A stretch of DNA of 64,000 nt. Origin: SAR86 cluster bacterium AG-313-D11. GTDB lineage: Bacteria; Pseudomonadota; Gammaproteobacteria; Magnimaribacterales; D2472. Shown here piece by piece: positions 19,307-28,506 of this stretch (position 1 is the stretch's first letter; every line of letters starts with the position of its first letter). Location: positions 61,137-125,136 of the forward strand of contig QBVW01000004.1 of NCBI GenBank assembly GCA_003284215.1, written 5' to 3'. Position numbers and translations under genes: made by a program. Under the pieces are notes generated by a model. The model saw only the letters and a program-made list of their open reading frames with translations, was not told where the DNA came from and made no database searches.

Positions 19307-19925
19307 TTCAATCAAAGTTTTTGGCGAGCGTCATTGTGGCACCAATGCTATAGGTTATTTTGCCGGTAAAAATTTCAATTTGAAATTTCAGCATTATGAT
19401 TTCTTGGGTTGGAAGCATAGACTCGCGCCTAAAAAAGATGAGTGGTCAAAATTTGAAGTGCAAAACTGTCTATTTATCTTTTGTATGCGTAATCCTTATT
19501 CATGGATCCAAGCCATGTATAGAGAACCATACTATGATCATTATCCAAAAATCAAAGATTTGTCTTTAGAGGGCTTTGTTCAATTTTCTATTGAAGATTA
19601 TGAGAATTGCATCGCTATGTGGAATCAAAAGAATGATTCTTACTTTAGGATGTCAGAAGAGGTGCCCAACTCAATTATTATTAATGTTGAAGACTTTCAT
19701 GCAGACCAAAAAAAATTTCACGCACGCATTGCAGAGATATTAAACAGACAAGATTTACCACTGGTTAAAATGAATGATTATGTAAATGGCAAAGGAAGAC
19801 ATGAACAAAAGGATATTGCTTCCTCATTGCAGATCCCTTTATTAGAGAAGAGCCTGATTAAAATGATCAACTCTTTTTTATCAATAGAAACCATGAAAAA
19901 ATGTAATTACAAGCTACTTACTTAA
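19296..19925 (+). CDS. Sulfotransferase-like protein
   Basis: 209-residue protein with a PAPS-dependent sulfotransferase layout. KVFGERHCGTNAIGYF at the N-terminus occupies the place of the 5'-phosphosulfate loop, and CMRNPYSWIQAMY near residue 67 matches the 3'-phosphate-binding RNPxxW motif. NSIIINVEDFHADQKKF is the usual strand before the C-terminal helices. The only plausible start is TTG 19296, inside the end of the YbjQ gene; an in-frame stop lies just upstream. The acceptor is unknown; such genes often modify surface polysaccharide. It could have been acquired, since it has no functional tie to its neighbours. Confidence 0.75.
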   Translation: MKIDSIKVFGERHCGTNAIGYFAGKNFNLKFQHYDFLGWKHRLAPKKDEWSKFEVQNCLFIFCMRNPYSWIQAMYREPYYDHYPKIKDLSLEGFVQFSIEDYENCIAMWNQKNDSYFRMSEEVPNSIIINVEDFHADQKKFHARIAEILNRQDLPLVKMNDYVNGKGRHEQKDIASSLQIPLLEKSLIKMINSFLSIETMKKCNYKLLT

Positions 19926-19937
19926 ACTGAGATAGAA

Positions 19938-20162
19938 ATGAATAAAACTGAAAAAACTGCCTTTAGAGAAAGCGTCATTGTCGTGATGATGGGAATGATT
20001 ATTAATTTCCCCCTGCAAACCTTTTTGCTATGGCTCACCATTGATAATTGGAGTTGGACTAACACACTATTAATTTCCATCTTTACTCAGACCGTTCTTA
20101 CTCTTGTGGCTTTAATAAGGGTTTATTCAATAAGAATGAGATTTACAAGGGGTAAGTTTTAA
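19938..20162 (+). CDS. Small membrane protein, DUF7220-like
   Basis: 74 residues with two membrane segments (about 11-33 and 41-62) joined by a short tryptophan-containing loop, and a basic tail RVYSIRMRFTRGKF. The TQTVLTLVALIRVYSIRMRF end resembles the DUF7220 family seen in marine bacteria and phages; I make that link from memory and it is not certain. It follows the sulfotransferase gene by 12 bases and shares its stop tetranucleotide TTAA with the convergent transporter gene. No function is known. Confidence 0.7.
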   Translation: MNKTEKTAFRESVIVVMMGMIINFPLQTFLLWLTIDNWSWTNTLLISIFTQTVLTLVALIRVYSIRMRFTRGKF

Positions 20163-21583
20163 GAGTTTCTTATAGCCAGTTGCTCTTTAATTTCAGCATG
20201 TGATTCTTTGGTAATTTTATATCTTGCATAAAAGAAAACAGCAATTAGTCCCCAAACCATTGCAAATGGACCGTCAACTAGTCCCAAATTAAAGATTGTA
20301 TCTTCAGGTATTGCTCCTGGCACAGCATTCTCTGGGAAGGCGATAAAATCAAGCGCCACTCCAGCTATAACATGACCAATGCCGTTTGATGTTTTGCTAA
20401 AGAATGCACGAGCTGCATAGAAGACTCCTTCTTGTCTAATGCCAGTATTGAGTTCATGTTCATCTGCTATATCTGCTAATGCTGACATGACACTTATATG
20501 CAATATAGAGCCGCATGCTGATGCAAAAGAGCCTAAGCAAATGATCATCAGAACCAATTCCCATGAGCCTCGTTCTGGAGCAAAGCCTAATAGAGCAATA
20601 TTAGCTGATGCCGACCAAAAAATAGTTAGACCAAGAACTGTTACAACAATCACAATAGGTTTATCAAATCTTTGATGAAGTTTTGCTGTCAGGATGAATC
20701 CAAAGGCATACCCAATAATGTTATTGATAATTAGCCAACCAATTTGTATAGGAGACAATTCCCAAAAAAATGTTCCCATATAAATGCCCAATGTTTCATG
20801 AGTTCCTATGAGCATAGAAAGAAAAAACATGCCTACTAATAATCGAGCATAGTTCTTATTACTAATAGCGCCATAAATGTCTTTAAATAAATCTGATATC
20901 TTGATATGAGATTCATTTCTAGAGGGCTGCTTTAAATAGGGGATTCTATCTTTAGTGAAATAAGCTGATGAGAGAATACACAGTGAAATTAATACCATGC
21001 TAAAAATTGCTATGGGCGTATAGGACTCTTGATAGAGTTGCCCAATTTTCTCACCTGCAAAGTAAGGAAAGATTAAAAACCATACAAAGATATGCATGAT
21101 AATGACGCCCATATACCCAAAGAGATTGTTGTAGCTCATGACTCGGCTGCGCTCAAAATAATCATCAGATAGTTCGGCTCCTAATGCTAAATGAGGCACT
21201 GCAAACAAAGTAATACTCAGTCTCAGTAAGATAGTTGAAAAAATCAGCCAGCCAAAGAGACCATACTCAGATAACCCATCTGGTGGAAAAAACATTAGAT
21301 AGATCGCTATGACCGTAGGGAAAGGTGCAGCGAACATGAAGGGATGCCTGCGTCCAAGCTTAGATGTAAATCGATCTGAAATAGACCCCATAATAGGATC
21401 GGAAACAGCATCAAAAATGATTGCAATTAAAACAGCTAAGCCAGTCAGTGAACCAGATAGACCAAGGACTTGATTATAAAAAAAGAAGGTGAGACCAGCA
21501 AATATCCAATTTGTTGCACCTTCACCAGTGGCTCCCACCCCAAAAGCTAATTTTGTTTTAATTGTTAGTTTATCTGGGCTCAA
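20159..21583 (-). CDS. MFS transporter, GPH (MelB-like) cation symporter family
   Basis: 474-residue transporter with twelve membrane segments. FGVGATGEGATNWIF at the start, AIIFDAVSDPIMGSISDRF and LGRRHPFMFAAPFP (helix 2-3 loop) are hallmarks of the glycoside-pentoside-hexuronide:cation symporter family. DIADEHELNTGIRQEGVFYA in the second half matches the equivalent MelB loop. Family members usually import sugars with Na+ or H+, but many marine homologues have unknown substrates, and no sugar enzyme is adjacent. Confidence 0.88.
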   Translation of the reverse strand: MSPDKLTIKTKLAFGVGATGEGATNWIFAGLTFFFYNQVLGLSGSLTGLAVLIAIIFDAVSDPIMGSISDRFTSKLGRRHPFMFAAPFPTVIAIYLMFFPPDGLSEYGLFGWLIFSTILLRLSITLFAVPHLALGAELSDDYFERSRVMSYNNLFGYMGVIIMHIFVWFLIFPYFAGEKIGQLYQESYTPIAIFSMVLISLCILSSAYFTKDRIPYLKQPSRNESHIKISDLFKDIYGAISNKNYARLLVGMFFLSMLIGTHETLGIYMGTFFWELSPIQIGWLIINNIIGYAFGFILTAKLHQRFDKPIVIVVTVLGLTIFWSASANIALLGFAPERGSWELVLMIICLGSFASACGSILHISVMSALADIADEHELNTGIRQEGVFYAARAFFSKTSNGIGHVIAGVALDFIAFPENAVPGAIPEDTIFNLGLVDGPFAMVWGLIAVFFYARYKITKESHAEIKEQLAIRNS

Positions 21584-21638
21584 GTTGATCCTTTTTCTTC
21601 ATTCTAGCCTTGAAAGCTCTATTAGGTAAAATAACCAC

Positions 21639-22427
21639 ATGAAATTAAAAATGTATCAAGTTGATGCTTTTACCGACAAATTATTTTCAGGTAATCCTGC
21701 TGCTGTTGTCATCCTAGAATCGCCACTTAAAGATGATGTCATGCAATCAATAGCTGCAGAAAACAATTTATCTGAAACAGCATTTGTCAGCATTCATGAA
21801 AGTCCAGTTTCGATAAGATGGTTTACTCCGTCAATTGAAGTCGATCTTTGTGGTCATGCTACTTTAGCTAGCGCGCGCATACTTTTTGATTACTACCCCA
21901 GTCTTGCTGGAGATGAAATTAATTTTGATTCTAAAAGCGGAACCTTAAAAGTAACCAAGTTTAATGAACGGCTTTGCCTTAATTTTCCTTCTGACCAACC
22001 GGTTGTAACTGAACTAGATCCCTTATTTATTGAAATATTAGCCATTAAGCCATTAAGACTTTTGAGAGGTAAAGATGATTATTTAGCAATTTTTGATAAT
22101 CAAATACAAATCGAAGACATTCAACCTAAGTTTTCTTTTCTTAAAAAAATCAATGCTAGGGGTCTTGTAGTATCGGCTCCTGGAAACGAGGTGGATTTTG
22201 TTTCGAGGTGTTTTTATCCTGAAGCTGGCATTGAGGAAGATCCAGTAACTGGATCAGCTCATACTATGTTGACACCTTATTGGGCTAAACAATTTGATAA
22301 AGAGGACCTAGAGGCACATCAACTCTCCAAACGAGGTGGCAAACTTAATTGTAGACTAGCCAGTGACAGAGTTTTTATTTCTGGGGATAGCATAATTTAT
22401 TTTGAAGGGACTATCTCAATCGTTTAA
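21639..22427 (+). CDS. PhzF-family epimerase/isomerase-like protein
   Basis: 262-residue PhzF-fold protein. MYQVDAFTDKLFSGNPAAVV and NNLSETAFV (with the catalytic-position glutamate) open the family fold, DLCGHATLASA follows, and EDPVTGSAHTMLTPYWA is the second half motif. Phenazine PhzF isomerises DHHA, but no other phenazine gene is present, so this is one of the many housekeeping-type PhzF homologues of unknown substrate. It is divergent from the transporter gene with 55 bases between starts. Confidence 0.88.
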   Translation: MKLKMYQVDAFTDKLFSGNPAAVVILESPLKDDVMQSIAAENNLSETAFVSIHESPVSIRWFTPSIEVDLCGHATLASARILFDYYPSLAGDEINFDSKSGTLKVTKFNERLCLNFPSDQPVVTELDPLFIEILAIKPLRLLRGKDDYLAIFDNQIQIEDIQPKFSFLKKINARGLVVSAPGNEVDFVSRCFYPEAGIEEDPVTGSAHTMLTPYWAKQFDKEDLEAHQLSKRGGKLNCRLASDRVFISGDSIIYFEGTISIV

Positions 22428-22458
22428 ACTTTAACTTTAAAAATACCGGAGAGAATTT

Positions 22459-22830
22459 ATGACGACTTATATTATTGCTGCATTATTGCTTGCTTTTCTT
22501 CAAACATGGCTTATTCCAGCATCTTTCAACATGAAAAATTTCCCTTGGCTGGGCTCGAATAGAGATGATCCTATGCCTCATGAGTTAACAGTCATGGCTG
22601 GGAGAGCCATGAGAGCAAATACAAATTTGCAAGAAACTTTACCAATATTTTTGGCATTGGCTCTCTTGTCTATGCATCTATCTGTTGATATTACTGGGCT
22701 GGCATGTTGGTGGCTTGCATTTAGAGTAGGTCATGTAGTTACATACATCGCTGGTTTTGCAAGATTGAGAACATTGTTATGGCTTGGTTCAGTTGTTTGC
22801 TTAGTCATGATGGCACTGGCATTAATTTAG
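22459..22830 (+). CDS. MAPEG-family membrane protein
   Basis: 123-residue four-helix membrane protein. ELTVMAGRAMRANTNLQETLPIFLALAL holds the MAPEG (membrane-associated eicosanoid and glutathione metabolism) signature RAxxAxxNxxE-like pattern, and FRVGHVVTYIAGFARLRTLLW the third and fourth helices. Bacterial members may be glutathione transferases or peroxidases. It follows the PhzF gene by 31 bases and is closed by a strong terminator. Confidence 0.88.
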   Translation: MTTYIIAALLLAFLQTWLIPASFNMKNFPWLGSNRDDPMPHELTVMAGRAMRANTNLQETLPIFLALALLSMHLSVDITGLACWWLAFRVGHVVTYIAGFARLRTLLWLGSVVCLVMMALALI

Positions 22831-22845
22831 AACATTTCTTGTTCT

Positions 22846-22876
22846 AAAAAAAGGGGGGCTTTAGCCCCCTTTTTTT
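22846..22876. terminator. Bidirectional rho-independent terminator
   Basis: A seven-base A run, GGGGGGC, a four-base loop TTTA and GCCCCC are followed by a seven-base T run. The stem is GC-rich with poly-A on one flank and poly-U on the other, so it can stop both the MAPEG transcript and the convergent dehydrogenase transcript. Confidence 0.93.
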
Positions 22877-22893
22877 ATTAGATGAAATTAATG

Positions 22894-24006
22894 TTAACTA
22901 CTGGGATTGATTAAGAACTTTTCTCCAGTTGCTTGTTTTGCATACACCATCAAAGATTCAAGAGTTAAGACCTCTTTTAGAGATACTTCCTGAGTATAGT
23001 TACTTGCAAAGGTAGTTTTAATTTCATTAGCAACTCGAGCTTGAAGCTCACCAACTTTTTCAAAACCAACTTTGCCTAAAAATGGTGTTAATAGAAATCC
23101 GCCTATACCCCAATACATTCCAAAGGTTCTATTATTTGGAAGCGTAATCCCTGATTGATTGAGGCCACCATAAATATAAACTTGCTTGTGATCAGTCGAT
23201 CCATATGGACTATATTCTGTCGAATTTTTTCTCGCTGCAATTTCCATACAGGTAAGTATTTTTCCAGCTAGTTCTCCACCGCCAGTTGCATCAAATGCAA
23301 GAGTAGCTTTTGTTTCAGTGATAGCCAATGTTAATTGTTCCATGAAATCATCATCCGACGAGTTACAAACAAACTGCGCACCAATAGATTTCAATAAATC
23401 AACATGTTCTTGCTTACGAACAATATTTACAAGTTGCACGCCATCATTTACACATATTTTTACAAGCATTTGACCCAAATTAGAGGCTGCAGCTGAATGT
23501 ACTAGAGCTGTGTGTCCTTCCATTTTCATTGTTTCAACCATACCAAGAGCTGTTAAAGGGTTTACAAAGCTTGATGCACACTCCCGAGGCTCAGTTCCCT
23601 CATTCATAACCATGCAACTCGCTGCAGGCAAGCATCTGTATTGAGAGTACATTCCACCCCCAACAACGCTCACAACCTTGCCCATTAATTCTTGAGCATT
23701 AGCTCCAGCCTCTATTACGACACCAGAGCCTTCGTTACCTACTGGCATAGGCTTATTCAGCCTTGGTTTCATGGCCCCCATAATTGCATCTGGAACATCC
23801 ATAACAATTTTTGAGTTTTCAACCTTGAGGGTATTGATATCACCTGGCCCGATTAATAAACCTAGATCAGATGGATTAATAGGAGTCGCTTCCACTTGAA
23901 TTAGCACCTCATTATCACCTGGGATTGGACGCTCAGATTCAGTGATAGCTATTTCTAACTTTCCTTCATCAGTGACCGTAGAAGTAATTTGTTTATTTGA
24001 ACTCAT
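22894..24006 (-). CDS. MDR-family NADPH:quinone reductase-like dehydrogenase
   Basis: 370-residue medium-chain dehydrogenase. PGDNEVLIQVEATPINPSDLGLLIG and MPVGNEGSGVVIEAGANAQELMGKVV form the catalytic domain, and HSAAASNLGQMLVKICVNDG the dinucleotide-binding loop (AAASNLGQ in place of GAAGGVG). The structural-zinc cysteine cluster is absent, so it belongs with zinc-independent quinone reductases or enoyl reductases. The substrate is unknown. It is divergent from the FAD monooxygenase, with 108 bases between starts. Confidence 0.87.
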   Translation of the reverse strand: MSSNKQITSTVTDEGKLEIAITESERPIPGDNEVLIQVEATPINPSDLGLLIGPGDINTLKVENSKIVMDVPDAIMGAMKPRLNKPMPVGNEGSGVVIEAGANAQELMGKVVSVVGGGMYSQYRCLPAASCMVMNEGTEPRECASSFVNPLTALGMVETMKMEGHTALVHSAAASNLGQMLVKICVNDGVQLVNIVRKQEHVDLLKSIGAQFVCNSSDDDFMEQLTLAITETKATLAFDATGGGELAGKILTCMEIAARKNSTEYSPYGSTDHKQVYIYGGLNQSGITLPNNRTFGMYWGIGGFLLTPFLGKVGFEKVGELQARVANEIKTTFASNYTQEVSLKEVLTLESLMVYAKQATGEKFLINPSS

Positions 24007-24114
24007 TTCATCTCCTTAAAAGCATTAAATAGTAATATATACAGAGAACTATACAACTTAGAGCATGCTTTAAGTCAAGCAACATAATGTAAAAACATGA
24101 ATGGATAAAATTGT

Positions 24115-25251
24115 ATGAAAGATTATTCAGATCATATTGGAATAATAGGAGGCGGAATAGCAGGCCTAACGCTTGGCTGCGCTCTCTTGAAAGAGGGTAT
24201 TCCAGCAACCATTTTTGAAAAAATGCCTGAGGATACCTCTCACGGTGCTGCCATAAGCCTATCTCCCAATGCATTACGTTTGTTAGACAGGCTGGGTATT
24301 TATTATGACTTAAGGAATCAATCTTTTATTCATTCTGCAGCTTTAATTCAAGGAACACAAAAGCAAATATGTGAATTCCAAACCCCTGAAGTCCTGACAA
24401 CACGTCGACAAACATTGATGTCGCTGCTCTATTCCAAATATATTAATTTAGGTGGGGAGGTTCATCATGATCACGCTCTTGAAAATTTTGATGCAGTTAA
24501 ATGCGAAGCTACATTTACAAGCCAAAATAAATATATTTTTAAGCACTTAGCAGCATGTGATGGTATTAGATCATTAATACGAGATACTTTTTTTGCTCTT
24601 AATCAAAGTCCAAAATATAGTGGTTACAGCGCCTGGAGGGGCATAGGTAAGTCAGACGTACAAAGAATTCATTTTGCACTTGGTCCTGGTAGTCATATTG
24701 TAAGTTATCCAGTTAATAAAAAAGGAGACGTAAGCTTTGTTGCGGTAAAAAAAGAAGATTTTCAATTTAAGGAATCCTGGAGGGAAGAGGGCTCAGTTAA
24801 AGATTTGCTGGATGATTTCTCCATTTATGACTCTAAAATATTTCCAGCACTTGAAGATTCAATGCCCTTATATAAATGGGGGATCTATATCAGACCGCCC
24901 TTAAAATCTATGATTGCTAAAAATATAACTTTGCTTGGTGATGCAGCTCATCCCATGGTGCCATTTTTAGGACAAGGCGCATGCATGGCAATTGAAGACA
25001 CCTACTCATTTGCAATGGCTTGTAAAGCAAAGATTGCCAATTTGAGAGACGCACAAGAGGCTTATGATTTCGTTAGAAACAAACGTACTAAAAAGATACA
25101 AAGACTCTCAATGATGCAAGGTAAAATCTATCATCTGAAGAATCCATTATTAGTTTCAGCAAGAAATACTGTAATGAAATATACGAATATTCCAGGCAAT
25201 GATTTAAAAAAAATTCATGAATATGATGCTCACTATGAAATGCAAATTTAG
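24115..25251 (+). CDS. FAD-dependent monooxygenase
   Basis: 378-residue flavin monooxygenase of the salicylate/p-hydroxybenzoate hydroxylase class. IGIIGGGIAGLTLGCALLKE binds the ADP part of FAD, TRRQTLMSLLYSKY carries the second FAD contact, and LLGDAAHPMVPFLGQGACMAIED is the GD motif. The substrate could be an aromatic ring or a ubiquinone precursor; the usual Ubi proteins have other sequence details, so I leave it open. It is followed by 104 bases with no gene before the convergent lipoprotein. Confidence 0.88.
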   Translation: MKDYSDHIGIIGGGIAGLTLGCALLKEGIPATIFEKMPEDTSHGAAISLSPNALRLLDRLGIYYDLRNQSFIHSAALIQGTQKQICEFQTPEVLTTRRQTLMSLLYSKYINLGGEVHHDHALENFDAVKCEATFTSQNKYIFKHLAACDGIRSLIRDTFFALNQSPKYSGYSAWRGIGKSDVQRIHFALGPGSHIVSYPVNKKGDVSFVAVKKEDFQFKESWREEGSVKDLLDDFSIYDSKIFPALEDSMPLYKWGIYIRPPLKSMIAKNITLLGDAAHPMVPFLGQGACMAIEDTYSFAMACKAKIANLRDAQEAYDFVRNKRTKKIQRLSMMQGKIYHLKNPLLVSARNTVMKYTNIPGNDLKKIHEYDAHYEMQI

Positions 25252-25355
25252 ATCTCAAACAGCATTTATCAAAGAGTTACATTGAATATTTCGCTTTAAT
25301 TTGATGAATACTCTTATCTGCTAAAGTTGATTATTTGCTAATTTCAAAAATACTT

Positions 25356-25841
25356 CTACTCAAGATTTGGAAGATTATCGTAATCTAATCCAGCGTATGG
25401 TAACTGTTCTGCAATTGCGTTCGGATGGACAACTGAAATTACTATATCGCTGCCATAATCACCACTTATGAATTGTCCTAAGCCTGTAGTTGGAGTGATA
25501 TAAATAGTAGCGAATCTTCCTTCTTTTCCATAAACTAGTGAGATTTCTTCTGCAACTTTTGAGCTAAGCAATAGCCAACCAGTTTCTGGGGTTGCATTAC
25601 CATAGAATATTAGATTTTCTGCAGGGCTATAGCCAGATTTTAATACAATTCTTCCGGACACAGCATTGCCAGTTCCAAGCACAACAGTTGGATCTTTTAT
25701 AATTTCAGAATTTTTTGGTAATGGAAAATCTGATAGAAGGTAGCTAATGATTTTTCTTTGGTTGACCTGATATTCATTTACAAAAAGTGTACAACTTGAT
25801 GAAAAGGCAAGAATTAAAGTGATTGATAGTAGATTTTTCAT
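25356..25841 (-). CDS. Putative lipoprotein of unknown function
   Basis: 161 residues that I do not recognise. The N-terminus MKNLLSITLILAFSSSC looks like a type II signal peptide ending in a loose lipobox with Cys17. The rest is mixed with many beta-type stretches (GRIVLKSGYSPAENLIFYG, RFATIYITPTTGLGQF). It starts 18 bases after the beta-barrel-like gene, so the two are probably expressed together in the outer envelope. It is the last gene of a minus-strand run that may extend back to the amidohydrolase at 32174. Confidence 0.7.
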   Translation of the reverse strand: MKNLLSITLILAFSSSCTLFVNEYQVNQRKIISYLLSDFPLPKNSEIIKDPTVVLGTGNAVSGRIVLKSGYSPAENLIFYGNATPETGWLLLSSKVAEEISLVYGKEGRFATIYITPTTGLGQFISGDYGSDIVISVVHPNAIAEQLPYAGLDYDNLPNLE

Positions 25842-25859
25842 ATTTTTCTAATTTAATTT

Positions 25860-26555
25860 TTAAAAATTTAATTGATATCCAAGTTTAAACGAATTTTCTA
25901 TAACTTTGCTAGAGGAAGCCTCAATAAAGACAGCGCTTCTTTTATTAATATTATATAGTATTCCAACGCCAAATTTTTTATCTGAATCATCTGATAATTG
26001 AGCATCATAAGGGGGGCATGACAATGCTTCGCAAACAGGAGCACCAGAATCTACAATTATTGCCTCTTTTGAAGCATCAACAAAAATCTTTCCCTCCCAG
26101 TAATTACTATTACCAAATCTTATTCCAGCAACAAAACTTGCATGGCTATCGTCACCTTGAAAATTAAATCTTTCTCCATCAAAATCAGAGGTTTTTATTC
26201 CAACCTCTGCAAAGACATCAAATAAATTTTTAATTTTTAAATTTACATCTCCAGAATTTATATTTCCCAATAAATCACCAACACCCTTGTGAAATCCAAA
26301 CCTAGCTGTATCAACTACTTTATCATAGGACTCTTTTTTATAATTTACGCCTTCTGCTTTTCTTTCTATAGTTGCATAGAAAGCTCCGGGCAAATCAATA
26401 GATAAATTAATTGCAAAACCCGACTTATCAGATTCAATGAAATGAATGCCTAAAGAAGTATATTTATAGTCATTTGATTTTCTATCCAATCTATTGGCTT
26501 CAGCATGCAAGAAAAAGGGCATGCATATTAGTGAAATTAATATCGTCCTTTTCAT
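25860..26555 (-). CDS. Putative outer membrane beta-barrel protein
   Basis: 231 residues, not matched to a named family. A signal peptide (MKRTILISLICMPFFLHAEA) precedes alternating amphipathic strands such as FAINLSIDLPGAFYATIER, FDVFAEVGIKTSDFD, FVAGIRFGN and FGVGILYNI. The protein ends SFKLGYQLNF, with the C-terminal phenylalanine that BAM recognises. A small barrel of about eight to ten strands is likely. It contains one CEALSCPP cysteine pair in a predicted outer loop. Its neighbours are a lipoprotein gene downstream and a proline iminopeptidase gene upstream. Confidence 0.72.
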   Translation of the reverse strand: MKRTILISLICMPFFLHAEANRLDRKSNDYKYTSLGIHFIESDKSGFAINLSIDLPGAFYATIERKAEGVNYKKESYDKVVDTARFGFHKGVGDLLGNINSGDVNLKIKNLFDVFAEVGIKTSDFDGERFNFQGDDSHASFVAGIRFGNSNYWEGKIFVDASKEAIIVDSGAPVCEALSCPPYDAQLSDDSDKKFGVGILYNINKRSAVFIEASSSKVIENSFKLGYQLNF

Positions 26556-26586
26556 AAGAATATCTTATCAGAATTGATTAAAGTAT

Positions 26587-27543
26587 TTATTTCTTGAATC
26601 CAAAACTATTTGTTGCATTAATTAGCTCATTAGTAATTTCATTTTCAAATGCACTATGACCCGAAAAAGGCGTGATAATAAATTTTGCTTCTGGCCAGTT
26701 CTTATGAAGTTCCCAAGCAGTTGTCAGAGGAGTGCAAACATCATATCTTCCTTGAATAATAGTAGTCGGGATGTTTCTAATAATATCAATACCATCAATA
26801 AGCTGTTGCTCATGTGATAAAAAACCTTTGTTAATAAAATAGTGATTTTCAATAAGCGCAAATGCAAGAGCGAACCTGGGTTCAGAAAAACTATCCACCA
26901 TTTCTGGGCTATAGCTTAGATTAACAGTAGACCCTTCCCATCTTGACCACGCAACAGCTGCTTCAAGCTTTTTGTCCTCATCATCGCCATTAAAAATTTC
27001 ATAATATGCTGATATCAAGTTATCTCTTTTTGATTTTTCAATTGGCTCAATAAATTTTTCCCAAGCATCAGGAAATATATTGCTAGTTCCATCTTGATAA
27101 AACCAATCTAATTCTTTTTTTCTCAACATAAAAATTCCGCGAAGGATCATTTCGCTTACTGAATCTGGATGAGTTTGAGCGTAAGCTAGAGCCAAAGTGC
27201 TGCCCCATGAGCCTCCAAAAACCAACCATTTATCTATCTCTAATTTTTGTTTTAAGGATTCAATATCCGCTACTAAATCCCAGGTTGTATTATTTGTTAA
27301 ACATGCATGAGGTTTGCTTCTACCGCATCCCCTTTGATCAAACACTATGATTCTATAGGCTTCTGGATTAAAGAATCTTCTTACAGCCTCACTTCCGCCT
27401 CCACCAGGCCCACCATGTAAAAAAACAGCAGGCTTTCCATTTGGATTGCCACATTGTTCATAATAAATTTGATGCTCACCTGCAATCATGAAACCAGTAT
27501 CAAAGGGTTTAATTGCAGGATAAAGTTTTTGTTGTTCTGTCAT
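26587..27543 (-). CDS. pip: Proline iminopeptidase
   Basis: 318-residue alpha/beta hydrolase that removes N-terminal proline from peptides. HGGPGGGGS forms the oxyanion region, Ser112 in GGSWGSTLALAYAQTHP is the nucleophile, the acid is in IIQGRYDVCTPL and the base in FSGHSAFE. The cap-domain segment PEAYRIIVFDQRGCGRSKPH is typical of the S33 family. No signal peptide, so it is cytoplasmic. It is part of the minus-strand amino-acid and peptide cluster. Confidence 0.93.
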   Translation of the reverse strand: MTEQQKLYPAIKPFDTGFMIAGEHQIYYEQCGNPNGKPAVFLHGGPGGGGSEAVRRFFNPEAYRIIVFDQRGCGRSKPHACLTNNTTWDLVADIESLKQKLEIDKWLVFGGSWGSTLALAYAQTHPDSVSEMILRGIFMLRKKELDWFYQDGTSNIFPDAWEKFIEPIEKSKRDNLISAYYEIFNGDDEDKKLEAAVAWSRWEGSTVNLSYSPEMVDSFSEPRFALAFALIENHYFINKGFLSHEQQLIDGIDIIRNIPTTIIQGRYDVCTPLTTAWELHKNWPEAKFIITPFSGHSAFENEITNELINATNSFGFKK

Positions 27544-27573
27544 AAAAAACTATCTTAGGTAAGTAAAGTACTA

Positions 27574-28461
27574 TTAATTTTTTTTGGTAGAGCTTTTTAC
27601 TAGTTCTTCTGAGGAAGCAATTTTAAAGCGATCAATATCTTCTCCAAAGAGTTTCTTTGGTGATACAGATTCAAATTTTCCCTCAGTGTCTGTAGGGTCG
27701 GTAAAGAACCCTAAAACATAACCGCCTTGAGAGTAACCCATCAGATCTCTGAGCTCGGGTTCAAGATCTTTTGCTATGGAGGGAGGACAAGAGAGGTATT
27801 GATTTTCCTCCTGTCTTAGCCAATTTGGAGCATAGTGTAAAAAAACACCAAGTCTATTTTCTGATGTTTTATTGGCTCCCCCGCCGTGCATTACAGACCC
27901 AGTATAAATAAATACTGAACCTGCACTCATTTCAGCATTCTCGATTTCTTCATCTAGAGGCATTCTATTTTTGTCCCATTTGTGAGAGCCTGGCACAACT
28001 TGAGTTGCCCCATTTTCCTTGGTGAAATCTGTTATAGCCCAAACAGTACTCAATTGAGTTTCAATTTTACGAGGTACATATCCACCCCATACTCCTCGAT
28101 CTCTATGCAAGATCTGAGGCGTTTCATTAGGCCCTATTGAGATAGCAGATGTGAAATGAAGCTGATAGCCATCGCAGTGAGGCTCTAAAAATTTTTCTGA
28201 TAAAGTATTGATTGTTGGATTGAGGGCTAACTCACGACACTTGGGTGATCTTGCCATCAGTGCGCCTACTCGCTTTGTTTGAAATCCAGTAAATTCATTA
28301 TCACCCTCAATATCATTTTCAAGGTATGGTTTAAGCTCATTTTTAATATCGTCAAGATCTTTTGTAGACAAAATATTTTCTATAACTACAGCAGCATCCC
28401 GCTCAATAATGGCTAGAATCTCCTCAATGTTAGTATCGGGAGTAACGCGTTGAATGCTCAT
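27574..28461 (-). CDS. Phytanoyl-CoA dioxygenase (PhyH) family protein
   Basis: 295-residue Fe(II)/2-oxoglutarate oxygenase. The metal triad is His119-x-Asp121 in ILHRDRGVW and His192 in SVMHGGGANKTSENRLG, where Arg203 binds 2-oxoglutarate. Such proteins hydroxylate varied small molecules (phytanoyl-CoA, ectoine, halogenated or amino acid substrates). Its place directly downstream of diaminopropionate ammonia-lyase suggests an amino-acid-like substrate, which is an inference from position only. Confidence 0.88.
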   Translation of the reverse strand: MSIQRVTPDTNIEEILAIIERDAAVVIENILSTKDLDDIKNELKPYLENDIEGDNEFTGFQTKRVGALMARSPKCRELALNPTINTLSEKFLEPHCDGYQLHFTSAISIGPNETPQILHRDRGVWGGYVPRKIETQLSTVWAITDFTKENGATQVVPGSHKWDKNRMPLDEEIENAEMSAGSVFIYTGSVMHGGGANKTSENRLGVFLHYAPNWLRQEENQYLSCPPSIAKDLEPELRDLMGYSQGGYVLGFFTDPTDTEGKFESVSPKKLFGEDIDRFKIASSEELVKSSTKKN

Positions 28462-28506
28462 GGATTTAGTTTAGGACAATTTTAAAAATCTGTGAAATTT
28501 TTTCTT

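Noticed and set aside
25252..25355. Terminator between the FAD monooxygenase and the lipoprotein
   Set aside because: Only a weak six-base inverted pair (AAGAGT/ACTCTT) around a long loop is present, with no T run.
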